A DNA stretch of 64,000 bases from Chlorella sorokiniana (GCA_025917655.1 CP084614.1:2232001-2296000); one strand, 5' to 3'. Positions 11,949-29,879 are shown, counted from the stretch's first letter. Program-made: numbers and translations. Notes: generated by a model from the sequence alone, not told the origin.

Positions 11949-12897
11949 ATGTTGGCGTGCACTAGTCAGATGAACTGCCAGCAGCTGCAGCAGTCTCCCG
12001 CCTATCGGCAAGCCGCATCGCGGCCTCGCAGCGCCACGCAGTCTGGCATTGCATCTTCCTACTTGCAGCAAAGTGGCGTCATTGCACTGCGCTGCAGCAC
12101 AGCCACAAGGCGACACACGCAGGCAAGCACCGCCATCGCAGCCGTTCAAGCTGCCGCCATGCGCCGGACAAGTTGGGGCTGTTGCCCCGGCCCCTTGTTG
12201 ATCACCACACCCCTGCCTTTCCTGCAGCACCGCCAGCCACATGTATCAGCAGCAGCAGCAGCGGCAGCAGCAGCAGGCGCCCCATCTGGCGGCAGTGGCG
12301 ACGCCGCGGCGGCCCCGGCCAGCTCCCCCGCTGCTGCTTCCCCGGGCGCCATGCTTTCCTCCACGACTTCTGCATGTGCATCCCCTATGGCGCGCTGCTG
12401 CTGGCCGCCAGCCTTGCGGCCAAGCTGGCGGGGTGGGGCCAGCCGGCGGCGGTGATGGGTGTGCTGGGTGCAGCGCAGGTGCTGCTGTCCCAGCTGTCGC
12501 TCAAGGCGTGGCGGGCGGGCAGGAAGACGCTGGTCATCACGCTCACAGAGGGCGGTGAGGTCCTGCTGCTCGCCCCACCGCAGCAACTGCGTGCCCGCTG
12601 CATCATGCCGCACCTGAGAGGCCCCAACAACGAGGTGCTGGGCAGAGCACAGCCCAGCCACCGCCTGGCCTCCCTGCCCCCTCGGCCGTCCTGCCCGCAG
12701 TGCTGGCAGGGTGGCTGGCGTACTACGCGTACCGCGCGGTGCAGCAGGGCGTCTCCGGCATGCTCATGGGCGCGCTGCTGGGCCTGTCAGCCGCCATGGC
12801 ACTCTTCCTCTTCTACAACGTGGCCGCTGGCGGCAACCCGCCGCGCCGTGGCAGCCACGCTGCCCCCGCCGCCGCGGAGCCGGTCTCAGCCAGCTGA
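11949..12897 (+). CDS. FAX/TMEM14-type plastid fatty-acid export protein
   Basis: A Tmemb_14 membrane protein. HDFCMCIPYGALLLAASLAA, then a Gly-rich turn, VLGAAQVLLSQLSLKAWRAG, and after an intron (12555-12700) VLAGWLAYYAYRAVQQGVSG and LLGLSAAMALFLFYN give the four short helices of the family. Plant FAX1 relatives export fatty acids across the inner plastid envelope; that role is inferred here. The start at 11949 gives a Ser/Thr/Gln/Arg-rich, acid-poor N-terminus fit for a transit peptide, then an Ala/Gly/Ser-rich linker (GAPSGGSGDAAAAP) as in FAX1. The linker joins HDFCM only with one extra base at the CCCCGGG run near 12343-12349. The last exon (12701-12897) ends AEPVSAS-stop. The N-terminal half is less certain than the helices. 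Confidence 0.72.
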
Positions 12898-13115
12898 GCA
12901 ATCGAAGTGCGCGTGCGGTGCGGCCGGGCGCTGTTATGCAATTTTGGAGGGTTGTAACACATTTCCGCTGCAGCGGCGACCTTGACGCGAAAGGGGACGA
13001 GGTCTGTGCACGATGCAGGTAAAGCAGAGCATATGAGCATGAAAATCTTGAAGTGCAAGCAAGGCAAGTGCAAGCAAGCGGTCAGGGTTCGAGGCGGCGG
13101 CGCATGCGCCGCGCA

Positions 13116-13416
13116 TCACGCGTCGCCCAGCCGCTCCGCCTCCACCCGCGCCTCGTGAGCAGCGGCGCGGCGCCACAGGCTCAGCAGCTCCTCGGTCCCC
13201 GCCAGGGTGCCTCCCTGGGGGCGCGGTGCGGCGACACAGAGCGCACCACGCAGTCCAGGGGCTGGCCATGCACCAGCCAGTCGGGCGCGCGGCGGCGCGG
13301 GCGCGCTCCGCCGCCGCCGCCGAGCGGAAGCGGCGCATGGCGGCCTCACAGGCCTGGGCGGCGGCGCTGCGAGCGCGCTTGGGGCTGCCGCCGCCCTCGC
13401 TCGGCGAGGCTGTCAT
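13116..13416 (-). CDS. Small unknown protein (or C-terminal exons of the upstream synthetase)
   Basis: Not recognised. From ATG at 13416 the frame gives MTASPSEGGGSPKRARSAAA, then an Ala/Arg-rich helix. Allowing one-base shifts at two C runs it continues as DWLVHGQPLDCVVRSVSP and GTEELLSLWRRAAAHEARVE, ending RLGDA-stop at 13116. The three pieces look protein-like (helical, mixed charge) but each is in a different frame. It lies just downstream of lysyl-tRNA synthetase on the same strand. The last recognised synthetase exon ends in a good donor (13783), so these could instead be its terminal exons, joined at the acceptor near 13541. Confidence 0.35.
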
Positions 13417-13782
13417 GGTCGGGCGCCGCGGCGGAGGGGGCGGGCGTTGCGGGCTGGGTGGCGGCCCCGCTGCGGGGGCTGCGGCATGGCGTGGACGCCA
13501 GGGAGGCATCTGCCACCGGAGAAACACAGCCGCCGCCCTCGGCCTGAACGGGATCAAGCAGAGGGCTCGTTCTGCGGCGCCGAGGCGCGGTGCAGGGAGC
13601 GGGGAGGGTGGTGGCGGTTTGGGGAGGGAGGGCAGGGGATTGGGGGGCAGGGGAAGTGGCGGGGGTCAGTGGTGGGCCTTGGGTTGTGGGCAATCGTGGT
13701 GGGCCGGCAGCGCACAGCAGCAGCAGGGCAGCGCAAGAGAAAGAAAGCCAGGGTGCAGCTGCCCATGGCAGGGCCAACTCAC

Positions 13783-18608
<4,826 letters not shown>

Positions 18609-19083
18609 CTTTGCTGTTTAAATCTGCTTGCGCTCGTCGAAACCACTGGGAACCGAGAGGGCCGCTTTCCATGCACGATGGAGTTCAGACTCGGCGGCGC
18701 AGCATGCGAAGCGGCGCTTGCAGGGCTGGGATGTCTGGGAGTGGCAGGAACTAGGCAGGCCCTTGAGATCTGTGCTTCATTAAACAGAAGCGATATTGTG
18801 TACTGTTTCATATGATTATTTGACACGTACATGTGGTTGCAAGCATGGTTCAGACAGGAATAAGGGAGCAGTCATTACGGCAGTGCAAGAGAGGAGCAGT
18901 TGGCAGTTTAGGCAGGATGTAAAGTGCAAAAAGAAGAGGATGCTGGCGGGGAATAATTGAGTCAAAAGGTGGGCCACGCTGACAGATTCGCAGGGGATGC
19001 ACTCAGGAGTCCATGGGCAGCGGCGTTTGGGTCACGCAGGTCAAGCGGTGCTCAGCCAGCTCATGGCTCATGGTGTGCCTGGC
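18609..19083. other. Intergenic, upstream of lysyl-tRNA synthetase
   Basis: About 475 bases between the synthetase start and the stop of the next minus-strand gene. No protein-like exon or RNA gene is visible. It should hold the synthetase promoter and the SAMHD1-like 3' untranslated region. Confidence 0.5.
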
Positions 19084-22000
19084 TCACTGCCGCATCTGCT
19101 TTGTCTTCATCAGGTTGCTGGGCGACACATCGTCGTCACTGTTGCCGGAGGGGAAGAGGTCCCGCGAGCGTTTGGTGCCAGCCGCGTCGGCGCCGCCGGC
19201 CAGCGCCGCCAGAGCAGCAGCGGGGGCCTGGCCCAGCGGAGGCGGCCGAGGAGGCTTGGCGGGGGTGGAGGTGAGGACTCTGGAGCCAAACTGGCGCCGT
19301 GTCCAGCCCTCAAACGCCTCGTGCAACGCCTGCACATACTCTGGAGCGGGATTGCGCGAGTACACCCGCAGGCTCTTCTCCTGCACAGCACGCACCAAAC
19401 CGCCGTTGAGTGCGGCCTGAACAAACTCTGCCCAGCCATGCCCTCGTGTGTGTATATGGCTGCAGGGCGCACCTGGTGGCACGCCACCACCATGCTGGAG
19501 ATCTGGTCCGGGCGCAGCTTGCGCTTGTCAGTCGCCTCCAGCGAGTCGAAAAAGTGCACGTTGTCAAGAGGATTCCTGTCCCTTGCCGAGAAATCGATCT
19601 TGTTCTCCTGCAGACAATGCGGTGGAACGAGGCTACTGGGTTATTGTGGCTTGAGCAGGCCATCGTCAGTGGCCAGGTGGGCAGGCGCCAGGTGCACCCA
19701 GCATTCCCAGCCGAGCAGGGCAGCCTGCGGCCCGTGCAGCAGGCCGACGTGTGCCTACGATGGCTCTAGCGCGCCTCGCTTGCACCTCCCCAGCCCCACC
19801 CCCGCCACTGCACTCTACCCCGCCACGCCCAAGCCGCCGCTCCCACCTGCAGAATGATGTCCTCCGGGCGCAGCCGAACAGCGGTGCCGCTGTAGCAGCT
19901 GACCACATCCTCAGGGGTCGGCGCTACCCAGCGGTTGCGCTCCAGGTGCTCCTGAGGGATGAGCGCATCGGTTACATACCTGCATGGGCGCCAAGAGGTG
20001 CCAGGGTGCCAGGGTGCCAAGGTGTGAGGGGCCGGGCCCGCATGGTGTCAGCCAGTGGCGGCATGCAAACCTCAGGCAGCCGTAGTAGCGCAGGTGCATC
20101 TGGCCACCCTGCTTAAACCCCCCGCCCCCACACACACACACACACACACCCACACACACACACACACACACATCAATCAAACCACCACCAGACCCCTCCA
20201 ACCATGCAAGCGGCTGCGGCGCACTTGTACAGCTCGCGGCGGCGCAGGCGCGCGATGATGGCCTGGGCAGAGCGCAGCGGCGCCTCGTGCTCGGGCTCCA
20301 GGTTCAGCAGCCGCCCAAACAGCTCAAAGTTCTCAACCACCTGTGTGTGTGAGGGAGGGGGGGAGGGATGGCGACACGCCATGCGGCGCAGCTCATTGCA
20401 AAGCTTGTTTGCTGCAAAGCCAGGGCACCCCCACACGCACCACCCCCTCTCACGTCCAGCAGGCCGTCGTCCAGCAGCTGGAACTCCGCGGGGCTGCGTA
20501 TCTTGTCGGTGATGCGCAGCACTGGGTCGGCCTCCAGCAGCGCATCCACCACCATGAACTCAACCGCCTTGGCCTTCCTGGCGCAGGAAGCACAGCAGGA
20601 AGCAAGCGCGCGGCTCAGCGGCCCTCCCTGATCCTGAGCGGCGGGCCCGGCACAGGGGGTGTGTGTGTTTATACGCTTTTCAAGGTAACCAAGCCACGCT
20701 GCCCTCAGCCTGGGGGCTCACTTGTGGGTGTACACCTGGCGGTGCATGGCGGCGCGAGCATGGAAGAGCTCATACAGGTTCATGTACTCTGCGGGAACAG
20801 GAAGGGGAACAGCCACTGCTGAAGCTCGTCTGCAGGCGGCAAGTGCGCAGCATGCCGACCGCATCCCCCAGCATAGACAGAGGCCGGGGCAGACAAGGGC
20901 GTGCTGCCCGGCAGCGCCCCACCCGTGTACTTGAAGCAAATCTCGTCGCCGATGACCTGCGCATGGTTGGACACGAGGAACATGAAGCACTGGGTCTGCA
21001 GCATCCGCAGCGCTCGCACACAGCCTCCTCGCCGCTACATTGCTTTGATGCTGCCCATGCAGCCGCTGCAGCGCAGCGCCATCACACGCACGCAGCCTGG
21101 CGCAGCAAAGCAGGCCCACCTTGCTGAACTGCATGAGCCGGTTGAAGTTGCAGGACACCTGGATGCCGCACATGCGGCTATCCCTTGCCAAGTAGTCAAA
21201 CTGCGCAGGAGTGGGACGGACCACTTGGAAAGAAAGGCTCGGGCCGGCCCGATGAAGGGACCCATCATGCAGGGATGTCAACAGGCGACTGCTGCCCGTC
21301 CAGAGAGCGCACAAGCCAGTGCACGACCGCGGAATGTGCCCGCACACTCCACCCCGCGCACACCTTGTCCACATCTATGCCGTTGCGCCCGTTGGCCACA
21401 ATCTCCCAGAGCCAGCGCTGGCCAAGGGGCGCCCCTCCCCCGCCGTGCCCTGCCATGATCATGCTCTGCGGGCGGGCGGCCATGCAAGCCATCCAGGGTG
21501 GGCGAGGGGCTGGAAACGCAGGGGGCGCCGCGCCTGGCGCTCCACGAGAGTCACAAGCGCGGGTGTGGCAGGCCGTGTTGCAGCTGGAGATGCGTTCGTA
21601 GCACGGGGGCACTAATGCTCCACTTCCCATCCCCACCCACCCACACCCACACCCACACCCACACCCACCCACACAAACACCAACCCACCTTCACGCGCAA
21701 CACGTCAGTGGGTGACAGAACGTCGATGTGGTTTTGGTCGATGATGTAGTCCAGCAGCGCGGTGCTCATCTCCTCGTGCTCCCTGGTGGAAGGAAAAGAG
21801 AGCAGTGCACAAAAGACCCAAGCTCTCAGACAGCAGCAGGCAAGGCAAGGTGAACCTGGTGGGTGTGCGCGCCAGACCCTGTGCGCCGACGTGCTATTTT
21901 AGCGAGCAAGGCTTCCTGCGCAAGACGGGTGCCAACCAGGCTGCTGCCCAGCCCCCTCACCAGTCGGTGATGCCCTTGCGGCGCAGGAATTCCCGGTCGA

Positions 22001-23006
22001 ACACGTGGCTGAAGGGGCCATGGCCGAGGTCGTGGCAGAGCCCCGCCAGCTCCACCTGGGGCGGACGGGGGGGAGGGTGGGTGGTGGTGGTGGTGTGTTT
22101 GTGTGTTGGCGGGGGGGGACATGCCGCACAGAGTGTTCAGCAGAAGCACGATTGACGCTGGGCCCAAAACCCTTTGTAGGCTCAACACGCGCGAGCATCG
22201 AAAGGGTTGTTGCCTGGGCGTCAGTGGCAGCCCCTCCTCTGAGCCCCCGGGGCCCCACCAGCTGCAGATCCCGCCGCCCAATCTCCAGCTCGCCCCGCTG
22301 CATGTTCCAGAGGTGGGTGCCGAACTTGTAAGCGAGGTGCGCCACGCCCAGGCTGTGCTCAAAGCGGTTGTGGCTGGCCTGCAGGGGCGGGGAGGGCAGG
22401 GCATGGGCACGACCGGCTGGGCTGCGGCTAGCAGGGCCCGCCTCCCCCTGCCTGAACGTTGCCCAACAAGCAGGAGTCCCACAATCTTTGCAGCACTCCA
22501 CTTGCTGTTGCTGGGCCCCGGCGCTGAGCCGCCGCGGCTGCAGCTGCGTGTGAGCAACCAGCTCACCCCTGGGAAAACCATGTAGGTGAGGCCCAGCTGC
22601 TTGAGGCGGCGCAGGCGCTGGAACTGGCGCGTGTCGAAGATGAGGGCGCTTACAGGGTCCAGTCGAAACGCATCATGCACGGGATCCTGCAGTGTTCGGC
22701 GCAGGCAGCAAAGCAAACAGGAGGTGTGGATGTGTGGAGGCCGGGCGCGCGTTGTGCAGCACCCGCTCGGAAGCAACGGCGGCACCGCACCTGGAACAGC
22801 TTGCCGTGCTTGGACGGCAGCTTGGGCGCTGCAGGTGCCGCGGAGCTGCCAGGGCCAGGGCCCGCGCAAGCCCCACGTGCGCCATTTGTTGGCAGCTGGC
22901 CGGCAAACCCGGTGGGGGCGGGCTGGGCGCCGTGGGGCGCTACTGGGTTGAACGCTTCATTGGCAAGTTGTGACAGGGGTATGTTGCTGTCTTCATCGTA
23001 ATTCAT
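19084..23006 (-). CDS. SAMHD1-like HD-domain dNTP triphosphohydrolase
   Basis: Homolog of SAMHD1, which hydrolyses dNTPs to nucleosides and triphosphate. Around 14 exons run from ATG at 23006 ([13 protein letters not shown]) to KTKQMRQ-stop. In order: [79 protein letters not shown] (the HD pair, near 22010-22060), [32 protein letters not shown] (carrying the fourth metal-ligand Asp), [37 protein letters not shown], and a C-terminal lobe ending KCAA. All four metal positions (H, HD, D) appear intact. The N-terminus is a short disordered Pro/Gly/Ala tract, not a SAM domain. The C-terminal tail is basic, with [12 protein letters not shown]. Family assignment is firm; regulation is unknown. Confidence 0.9.
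20131..20172. repeat. CA/GT microsatellite in an intron
   Basis: About 40 bases of (CA)n with one CCC interruption, inside an intron of the SAMHD1-like gene; GT-rich on the coding strand. Confidence 0.75.
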
Positions 23007-23276
23007 CGGTGCGACGTGCCGAGAACGACGTCAGCGTGAGTTGCAATGTGTGATGGTGACGGCAGGAGCCGAGACGCTAGGTTGCGTAACCCGAGCTTCC
23101 AAAAGCATATACAATCATGCTGAATACACATATCTAAGTGTCGTAGCGTGCTCGCTCCAGCGCAGCGCGGCTCAGCACGGGGATTTTCCTCTGCCCCTTC
23201 ATGGGCCCTGCAGTTGTTTCCGGGCTTTTAAGGGTGTCAATTCTGATCAGGTAACGTGCCGAGGTCTTTTGCGCCA
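23007..23276. promoter_or_regulatory. Short divergent promoter region
   Basis: Only 270 bases separate the start codons of the SAMHD1-like gene (minus) and the IBR3-like gene (plus), so both promoters and 5' leaders must lie here. The stretch is less GC-rich than its surroundings around 23100-23150. No defined TATA box or operator is claimed. Confidence 0.5.
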
Positions 23277-26200
23277 ATGGCGCTCGACACGGCAAAGGGT
23301 CTGGTTCCCCAGGCCCCCTCGCTGCGTATTGACGAAGTGAGGCTGCTAGGGATTGTTCCTCAAATCGCTCTGCACGCGGTGTGGGGCAGCAGGCCTGCAA
23401 CTGGGCGTGTCCGCGACACCGCCACCTTCCGCCGCCCACCGCCGCTTGTCACCACCAGCTGCTGGCTGTTTAACGTCGCGTCTTGCAGGCTGCCCTTCGC
23501 CATTACCTGGCCGCCACCGTCAGCGACTTCCCCAAGATGCGGACGGCCTGGACATCTGGCAGTTTGGACATGGCCAGTCCAATCCCACTTATCTCGTGAA
23601 GGTGGGCTGGGTGTGATAGCCGCCTTGGACCGCCCCTAATTGCGTCAAACCAGCTGTTCTTGAATACTGACCCATCGTGGCGCACATAATCTCTATACTT
23701 TGGGTGATCTGCAAATGCAAGTGTCCACCCTTCCGCTGCTCCCAGGCTGGCCCGGTGAGCTACGTGCTCCGCAAGAAGCCACCCGGACGAGTGCTGGCAT
23801 CTGCGCACGCCGTGGAGCGAGAGTTCCGCGTGCTGGCCGCGCTGCGCGGCACGCCTGTGCCTGTGCCACGTGTGGTGAGCGGCACTTCCCCACTATGCTT
23901 CCACTCTGGGCGCTTGCGCCAGAAGAGCCCTGCCATTTCGGGTTGGCGGGGTTGCAGCCAGAACTGGTGCGCCTAACCGCTCCTTGCATGGCACGTTCCG
24001 TTGTGCCGCATGTCCTGAGTCCTGCCCTGATCTCCCTTCAGATTGGTTTGTGCGAGGATGCGGCCGTGCTGGGCACTCCTTTCTATTTGATGGAGCACGT
24101 GAAGGGCCGCATTTTTACCGACCCATCGCTGCCGGACATGGAGCCTGGCCAGCGCGCCGCTGTTTATGGGGTGCGTGTCCGAGGGCTTCTGACTGTGTTG
24201 TGGGTTTGGTTGGTGTGCAGGAGCCAGGTTCATGTGCGCTTGCGTGTGTGGCTGGTTTGGGGGAGGCAGGGGCGCACGTGGTTTGCGCTGGGGTGACCCC
24301 GCCGGTCAGCGCATGCCACTGCAATTGCGCAGCCTGACTAGACGCCTGTCCTTGCTGCGTTCGCCTGCAGGCCATGGCCCGCACGCTTGCCGCCCTGCAC
24401 AGCGTGCAGCCTGCCGCTGTGGGGCTGGCCGACTTCGGCAAGGCGGGTGGCTACAACAGGCGGCAGGTGTGGCGCTGGGGGCGCCAGTACCAGCAGAGCG
24501 TGCCACAGGTGAGGAGCTGGTGTGTTACTTTCAGGGGGAGGGGAGTGGGGGGGGGGATGGGTCGCATCATAAGCTTGAGGGGATGTAGGGGTAGGGGCGA
24601 AGGGCTCCGGCAGCGCAAATGAGGAACGCAACAGATGCTCACTTTTCTCTTGGCAGCATTGCGCAGACATGCGATTGCGGGCATGCTGTCCAGCGACACG
24701 CGGCGCAGCAGGAGTTGCCCGACCTGCTGCTGCGCTGGCCTGCCTGCCTGCCGCTGCAGGGCCAGGCCCCCATGCGCGAGATGGAGCAGCTGCACGGCTG
24801 GCTGGAGGCCAACATCCCCCACCGACGCAGACCCTGCCGCCACCCGCATCTCGCACGGCGACTTCCGGTGGGGGCGCTGACTCCCTGCAGCAACGCCGGC
24901 GTGGAAATGCGGCCACACTGCCAGCTGCACCCCCTCCGCAGCCCAGCAGCGCCGATCCTGGACCGCTTTGCCTTCCCCGTCTGCCTGCCTGCTCCCAGCT
25001 GCGCGCCCAGCTTGCCGTCCTGAGGCCTGCCAGCTCCATCCTCGGTGTCCGCTGACTCTCCGGTACGACTTGCGCCCCCGCTTTGCCCCGTGGCAGGCTG
25101 GACAACCTGGTGTATGACCCCTCGGACCCCGCTGCCGTGCTGGCGGTCCTGGACTGGGAGCTTTCCACCCTGGGAGACCCGCTGGCCGACCTGGCCTACA
25201 ACTGCCTGCCCTACCACATGCCCGAGGCGAGCGTGCGAGAGAGGAGAGGGAGGGTGGCACGCTGCATGTGCGTGCGCGCTGCACGTTTGTGGCCTGCACC
25301 TCGCCGAGCGATGGGGTGAGGCGCCCTGCTGTGCCGCCCCCGCCTGCGCAGGCCATCCCCGGCCTGGTGCGCCTGCCGCGCCCGCTGCCGCCGGGCATCC
25401 CGGAGGAGCAGCAGTACATCCAGCAGTACTGCGCGGCACGCGGCCTGCCCTACCCGCTCCAGGTGGGCGTGCTCGGCGCTCGCAGCCGGAGGAACTGGCA
25501 CACTGCATGCCGGGGCAGTGAGCAGCACGTGGCGTTTCGGCAGCAGGCATTGTGTCTCATGCGCTGCTGAGTCACGACGCACAGCGCCCGGACCCTGGCT
25601 GCTGCTGCTGCTGCTGGGGTGTTTCACAACGCCCTGACCACTGCACAGAAGTGTGAACGAGCTCCGGCTCTTGCGCTGCTCTGCAATGTCCCTGCAGGCC
25701 CCCTGGCCCTTCTACCTGGCCCTCTCCCTCTTCCGCCTCGCCTCCATCCTGGCGGGGTGGGCGCCCGCGCCGCCCAGGGCAACGCCTCCTCCCGCTCGGC
25801 AGCCCAGATGGGGTCGCATGCCGTCGTGCGCAGCCTGGCCTGTCGCGGGCTGGAAATCGCGGGGCAGCTGCCCGCCGGCGGCGGCCTGGGTGGGGACGGC
25901 AGCCGTGGCAGCGCCGCCCTCGACAGCGACACGAGCGGCGGCGCCAGCAGCCACCTGATGGGCACGCCTGCCGAGCCTTTCGCCAACCCTCGGCACCCCA
26001 GCGCACGCCCAGACACAACTCCAAACATTCTGGCGGGCAACGAACTGGAGGAGTATGCCAACCCCACGCCAGAGTGGCGGCAGGCGGCCGGGGCTGCGGC
26101 GGCAGCGCTGGCAGAGGCCGACAGGGTGCTGCCCGCCCGCTCGCCTCCCACCAGCGGCAGCAGCGTGCGCCAGCACCCCACGGCGGGCAGCTCCAGCAGA

Positions 26201-29200
26201 AGCTCCGCAACGCGGGCACAGCCGCCGCGGCTGCGGGCGTCGCGGCGACCGGGCTGGGGCCGCCGCCACGCGTGCAGCCGCTGCTGCGCAGGCTACAGGC
26301 CTTCATGGACGAGTTTGTGTATCCCGCAGGCAGGCCAGGGCTGGGCGGGTGCCCTGCTGCCGCTCTGCTGTGCCACCATCGCGCCTCCACGAGGATCCGG
26401 GGTGCAGCCCGGCCTGTGTGGCTGCTTGTTGGGTTGAGGGTGGCTGACCAGCCCAACAAACCTGGTTCGATTGGCCTGAATCAGCACACACCCAAGCTCA
26501 GGCTGGCCGCCTCGGGCCCTGACGCCGCCGGCTGCCCTGCCCCGCTGCCGCAGAAGCCGCGCTGAATGCGCATGCCGCCTCGGACGCGCGCTGGACCATC
26601 CACCCGCTCCAGGAGCGGCTCAAGGAGGAGGCCAAGGCGGCGGGGTTGTGGAACCTGTGGCTCCCCGCTGACATGGCCGCCAGCCTGGCGCCGCTGCTGG
26701 AGGAGGCGGCGGTGCCGGCCGCGGAGCGGCCGCTGCTGCTGGGGCCGGGGCTCACAAACCTCGGTGAGCCGCATTGATGCCCTGCTCGCATGTGTCTTTG
26801 CAGTGTGTGCTTGTCTGTCCGCTGGGACGCTTTGCACATGCTTGCTTGCCTGAAAGGGCTGTGCGCTGTGCTTTCCCACCCAGCTGCCCTGCCCAAGCGC
26901 TGCCATTGCCTAGCGCCCCCCCCCCGCTCCCTCCCCCTGCCTCTCGCCCCTTGCCGCCCCCAGAGTACGCTCACTGCGCCGAGGTGATGGGGCGCAGCGT
27001 GTGGGCGCCCGAGTGCTTCAACTGCTCCGCCCCCGACACCGGCAACATGGAGGTGGGCGCCGCGCAGCGCGGCTGGCTGCCGGAGGGGCAGTTGCATCCG
27101 CACGGGCGATGCCAGTGGCTTTTTGTTTGACAACAATGTGCAGAGGTCATGATTCATTCAGAATGAGTAATATTACACCGAGTGGCTAGCACGGCATGAG
27201 CCCTTTGCCGTCTTAGCCCACCCACCCACCCCAACCCAATGCCCGCACACCGCCATCATTGCCGCCGCCGCAGGTGCTGGCCCGGTACGGCTCCCGCCCC
27301 CAGCAGCGCGCCTGGCTGCTGCCGCTGCTGCGCGGCGAGGTGCGCTCCTGCTTCGCCATGACCGAGCCAGCCGTGGCCTCCTCAGACGCCACCAACATCA
27401 CCGCCAGCATCGCGCGCGGCGGCGGCGGCTACCTGCTCAGCGGCAGGTGAGGCGGCCCCCGCTGCGGGCTGCCTGGGTGCCTGCTGCACCGCCGCCGTGC
27501 CTCCTGCTTGCCTGCCGTGTCGTTCTGATGCAGCAAGGTACATGGTGTCTGCTTGCTGCGCGCGCGCCCACCCTTCCCCACGCACACGCACACACACCAC
27601 CCATGCAACGCTTGATTCCGCACTGTCTTGTACAGAAAGTGGTGGGCATCCGGGGCCTGCGACCCGCGCTGCCGCGTGGCCATCTTCATGGGGAAGACAG
27701 ATCCGCAGGTGGGGCCAAAGCGCCGCCTGCCAACCTCTGCTGCGACCGCGCCCTCCTGCAGCCCGGATACGCCTGCTGGCGGCTAAGATCGGGCTGCGCA
27801 CATGGTGCCTGTCCTTTTGACACCAATCCTCCATGCCAGCGTGCACAGTCATTGATTGTGACGTGGTCGTCCTCCTGCAGGCCCCCACCCACGCTCAGCA
27901 GTCCATGGTTCTGGTGCCGATGGACACACCCGGCATCACCGTGGTCAGGTGCTGCCCGCCGCACCGCCCAGCGGCAGCGCTCTGGGTCCTCTGCTCCGCA
28001 TGCCTGCATTGATGCCTGGCGCAGCAAGTGGCGGTGCATCCCACCTCCATTGACCATGTGCCCTGGCCACCTCCTAAGCCTGCCGCGATTGACCTGCAAC
28101 TGTCTGGTGGCTGAGAGTGGCCAGCGGTTGCCCCCCTGCCGCCTTGCCTCCCCGCAGGCCGCTGCCGGTGTTTGGCTTTGACGACGCGCCGCACGGCCAC
28201 GCGGAGCTGGTGTTTGACTCAGTGCGGGTGCCGGCTTCCGCGATGATCCTGGGTGAGATGATGGGCTGGCTGCATGCGGGCAGCTGGCTGGGTGCAGGGG
28301 CCCCCGCTGTCCCTCTGCACACCACCCGACCATGGTTGCCCCTTGGCTTGCAAGCGCCCCTCCCCTCCGAGCTGCCCCGCTGCCGCCCGCCGCCGGCGCA
28401 GGCGAGGGCCGCGGCTTTGAGATTGCGCAGGGGCGGCTGGGCCCGGGCCGCCTGCACCACTGCATGCGCCTCATCGGCATGGGCGAGCGCGCGCTGGAGC
28501 TGCTGGTGCAGGTGGGTTGCTGCCTGCTTGCGTGGGCAGAGTCTTTTGATTGGAGCTCCTGGCACACGAATGCAGCACGGCTGTGTGGGTGGGGTTCGGG
28601 GTGTAGAGGGGGTGGGGGCCGCGCCTGCTGCTGCCGCCTGAGCAGGCCCCGCCCTCACGCTGGCGCCGCTTGCCATGAGAGCGGTTTTCCAGGGCACGGC
28701 ACCCCTCAACCCCTGTGCCACTCTACCCTTGCCGCCGTTCCGCGCTTACACACCGTTGCAGCGCTCCGAGTCCCGCACGGCCTTCAAGCAGAAGCTGTCG
28801 CGCCACCAAGCGGTCCGCCTGGACATCGCGCGCAGCAGGCTGGAGCTGGATGCAGCCAGGTGGGTCCCCCCGCACCGCTGCGTGGACTGCAGACTGCCCA
28901 CACAGCAGCCGTCGGGACTCTGTGCATGTCAGGGGTGCAGCCAGCTTGTGTGTGCTGCATGTCCCCAGCATGCCGCCACGCCGCCCGGCATGCAACAACC
29001 TCGTGGTCGTGTGGGCACCAACCGCCGAGCGCCCCGTGGCCCAGGCTGGTGGTGCTGGAGGCGGCGCACGAGCTTGATTGCGTGGGGAACAAGGCGGCGC
29101 GGGGCAAGATTGCGGCCGCCAAGGCGCTGGCGCCGTCTGCCGTGTTGGCCATTCTGGACCGCGCGATTCAGGTGTGTGTGGGTGTGGGTGTGGGTGTGGG

Positions 29201-29584
29201 GGGCTAGGGGTTGGCTTCAGCTGCAACAGCGCACCTCCAGCATTGAAGCAGGGGCACAGCAGCCTGGCCTGGGGCTTGGGGTGGTGGAGCAAGCAGTCGC
29301 ATAAGCCCCTGACCCTCCCTCCCCTCTCCCACACCACACACCACTGCCGCCTGTTGACCTGCGCCGCAGACGCACGGCGGCGCGGGCGTCAGCGACGTCA
29401 CCCCGCTGGCGCACATGTACGCGGGGCACGCACGCTGCGCCTGGCAGACGGCCCCGACATCGTGCACCTGGAGACGATCGCCAAGCTGGAGCTGGCGGGG
29501 AGGCGGCGGGCCAGCTTTAGCCTGCGGCCGGCACGAGCTGACACAACTTGCTGCCATCTGAGCGGCCTGGTGTGTGTTCCATAG
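23277..29584 (+). CDS. ACAD10/11 (IBR3)-like acyl-CoA dehydrogenase with N-terminal phosphotransferase domain
   Basis: Two-domain protein as in plant IBR3 and animal ACAD11. The N-terminal APH-like kinase fold shows [47 protein letters not shown], the TRISHGDF catalytic loop (about 24840-24868) and [20 protein letters not shown]. After a Ser/Pro-rich linker the ACAD part gives [56 protein letters not shown] (FAD region), [74 protein letters not shown] and [19 protein letters not shown], then [23 protein letters not shown]3 acts in peroxisomal beta-oxidation of indole-3-butyrate; substrate here is unknown. At least five one-base frame breaks occur at G/C runs, one in the linker. The exact C-terminus (29520 or 29584) and any peroxisomal signal are unresolved. 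Confidence 0.88.
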
Positions 29585-29879
29585 TTGCGGCGTTGACAGT
29601 GACCCGGCTGCTGGCTGTTTGCTGGGCAGCAGCGCATGTACCTGAGAGCAGTGGGGGCCCTTGTTTGCCCCAAGGCTGTTGTGGGAGCCTAAACAGCACA
29701 GCGGCCCCACCCCCAGTTTTGTTTGAGCTGTAGAGAGAGCTAGCGTGCTGCAAGCGTAAGAAGAGCGTGGCTGTGCCACTCGTGTTAAGGCCGGCAATTG
29801 TTACAAACAACAAGGTCCAAGGGGGTTTCAGGGGCGTGAAGTGGCTAGCACACCAGGGAGTGTAGCGGCCGGGGCTGCG

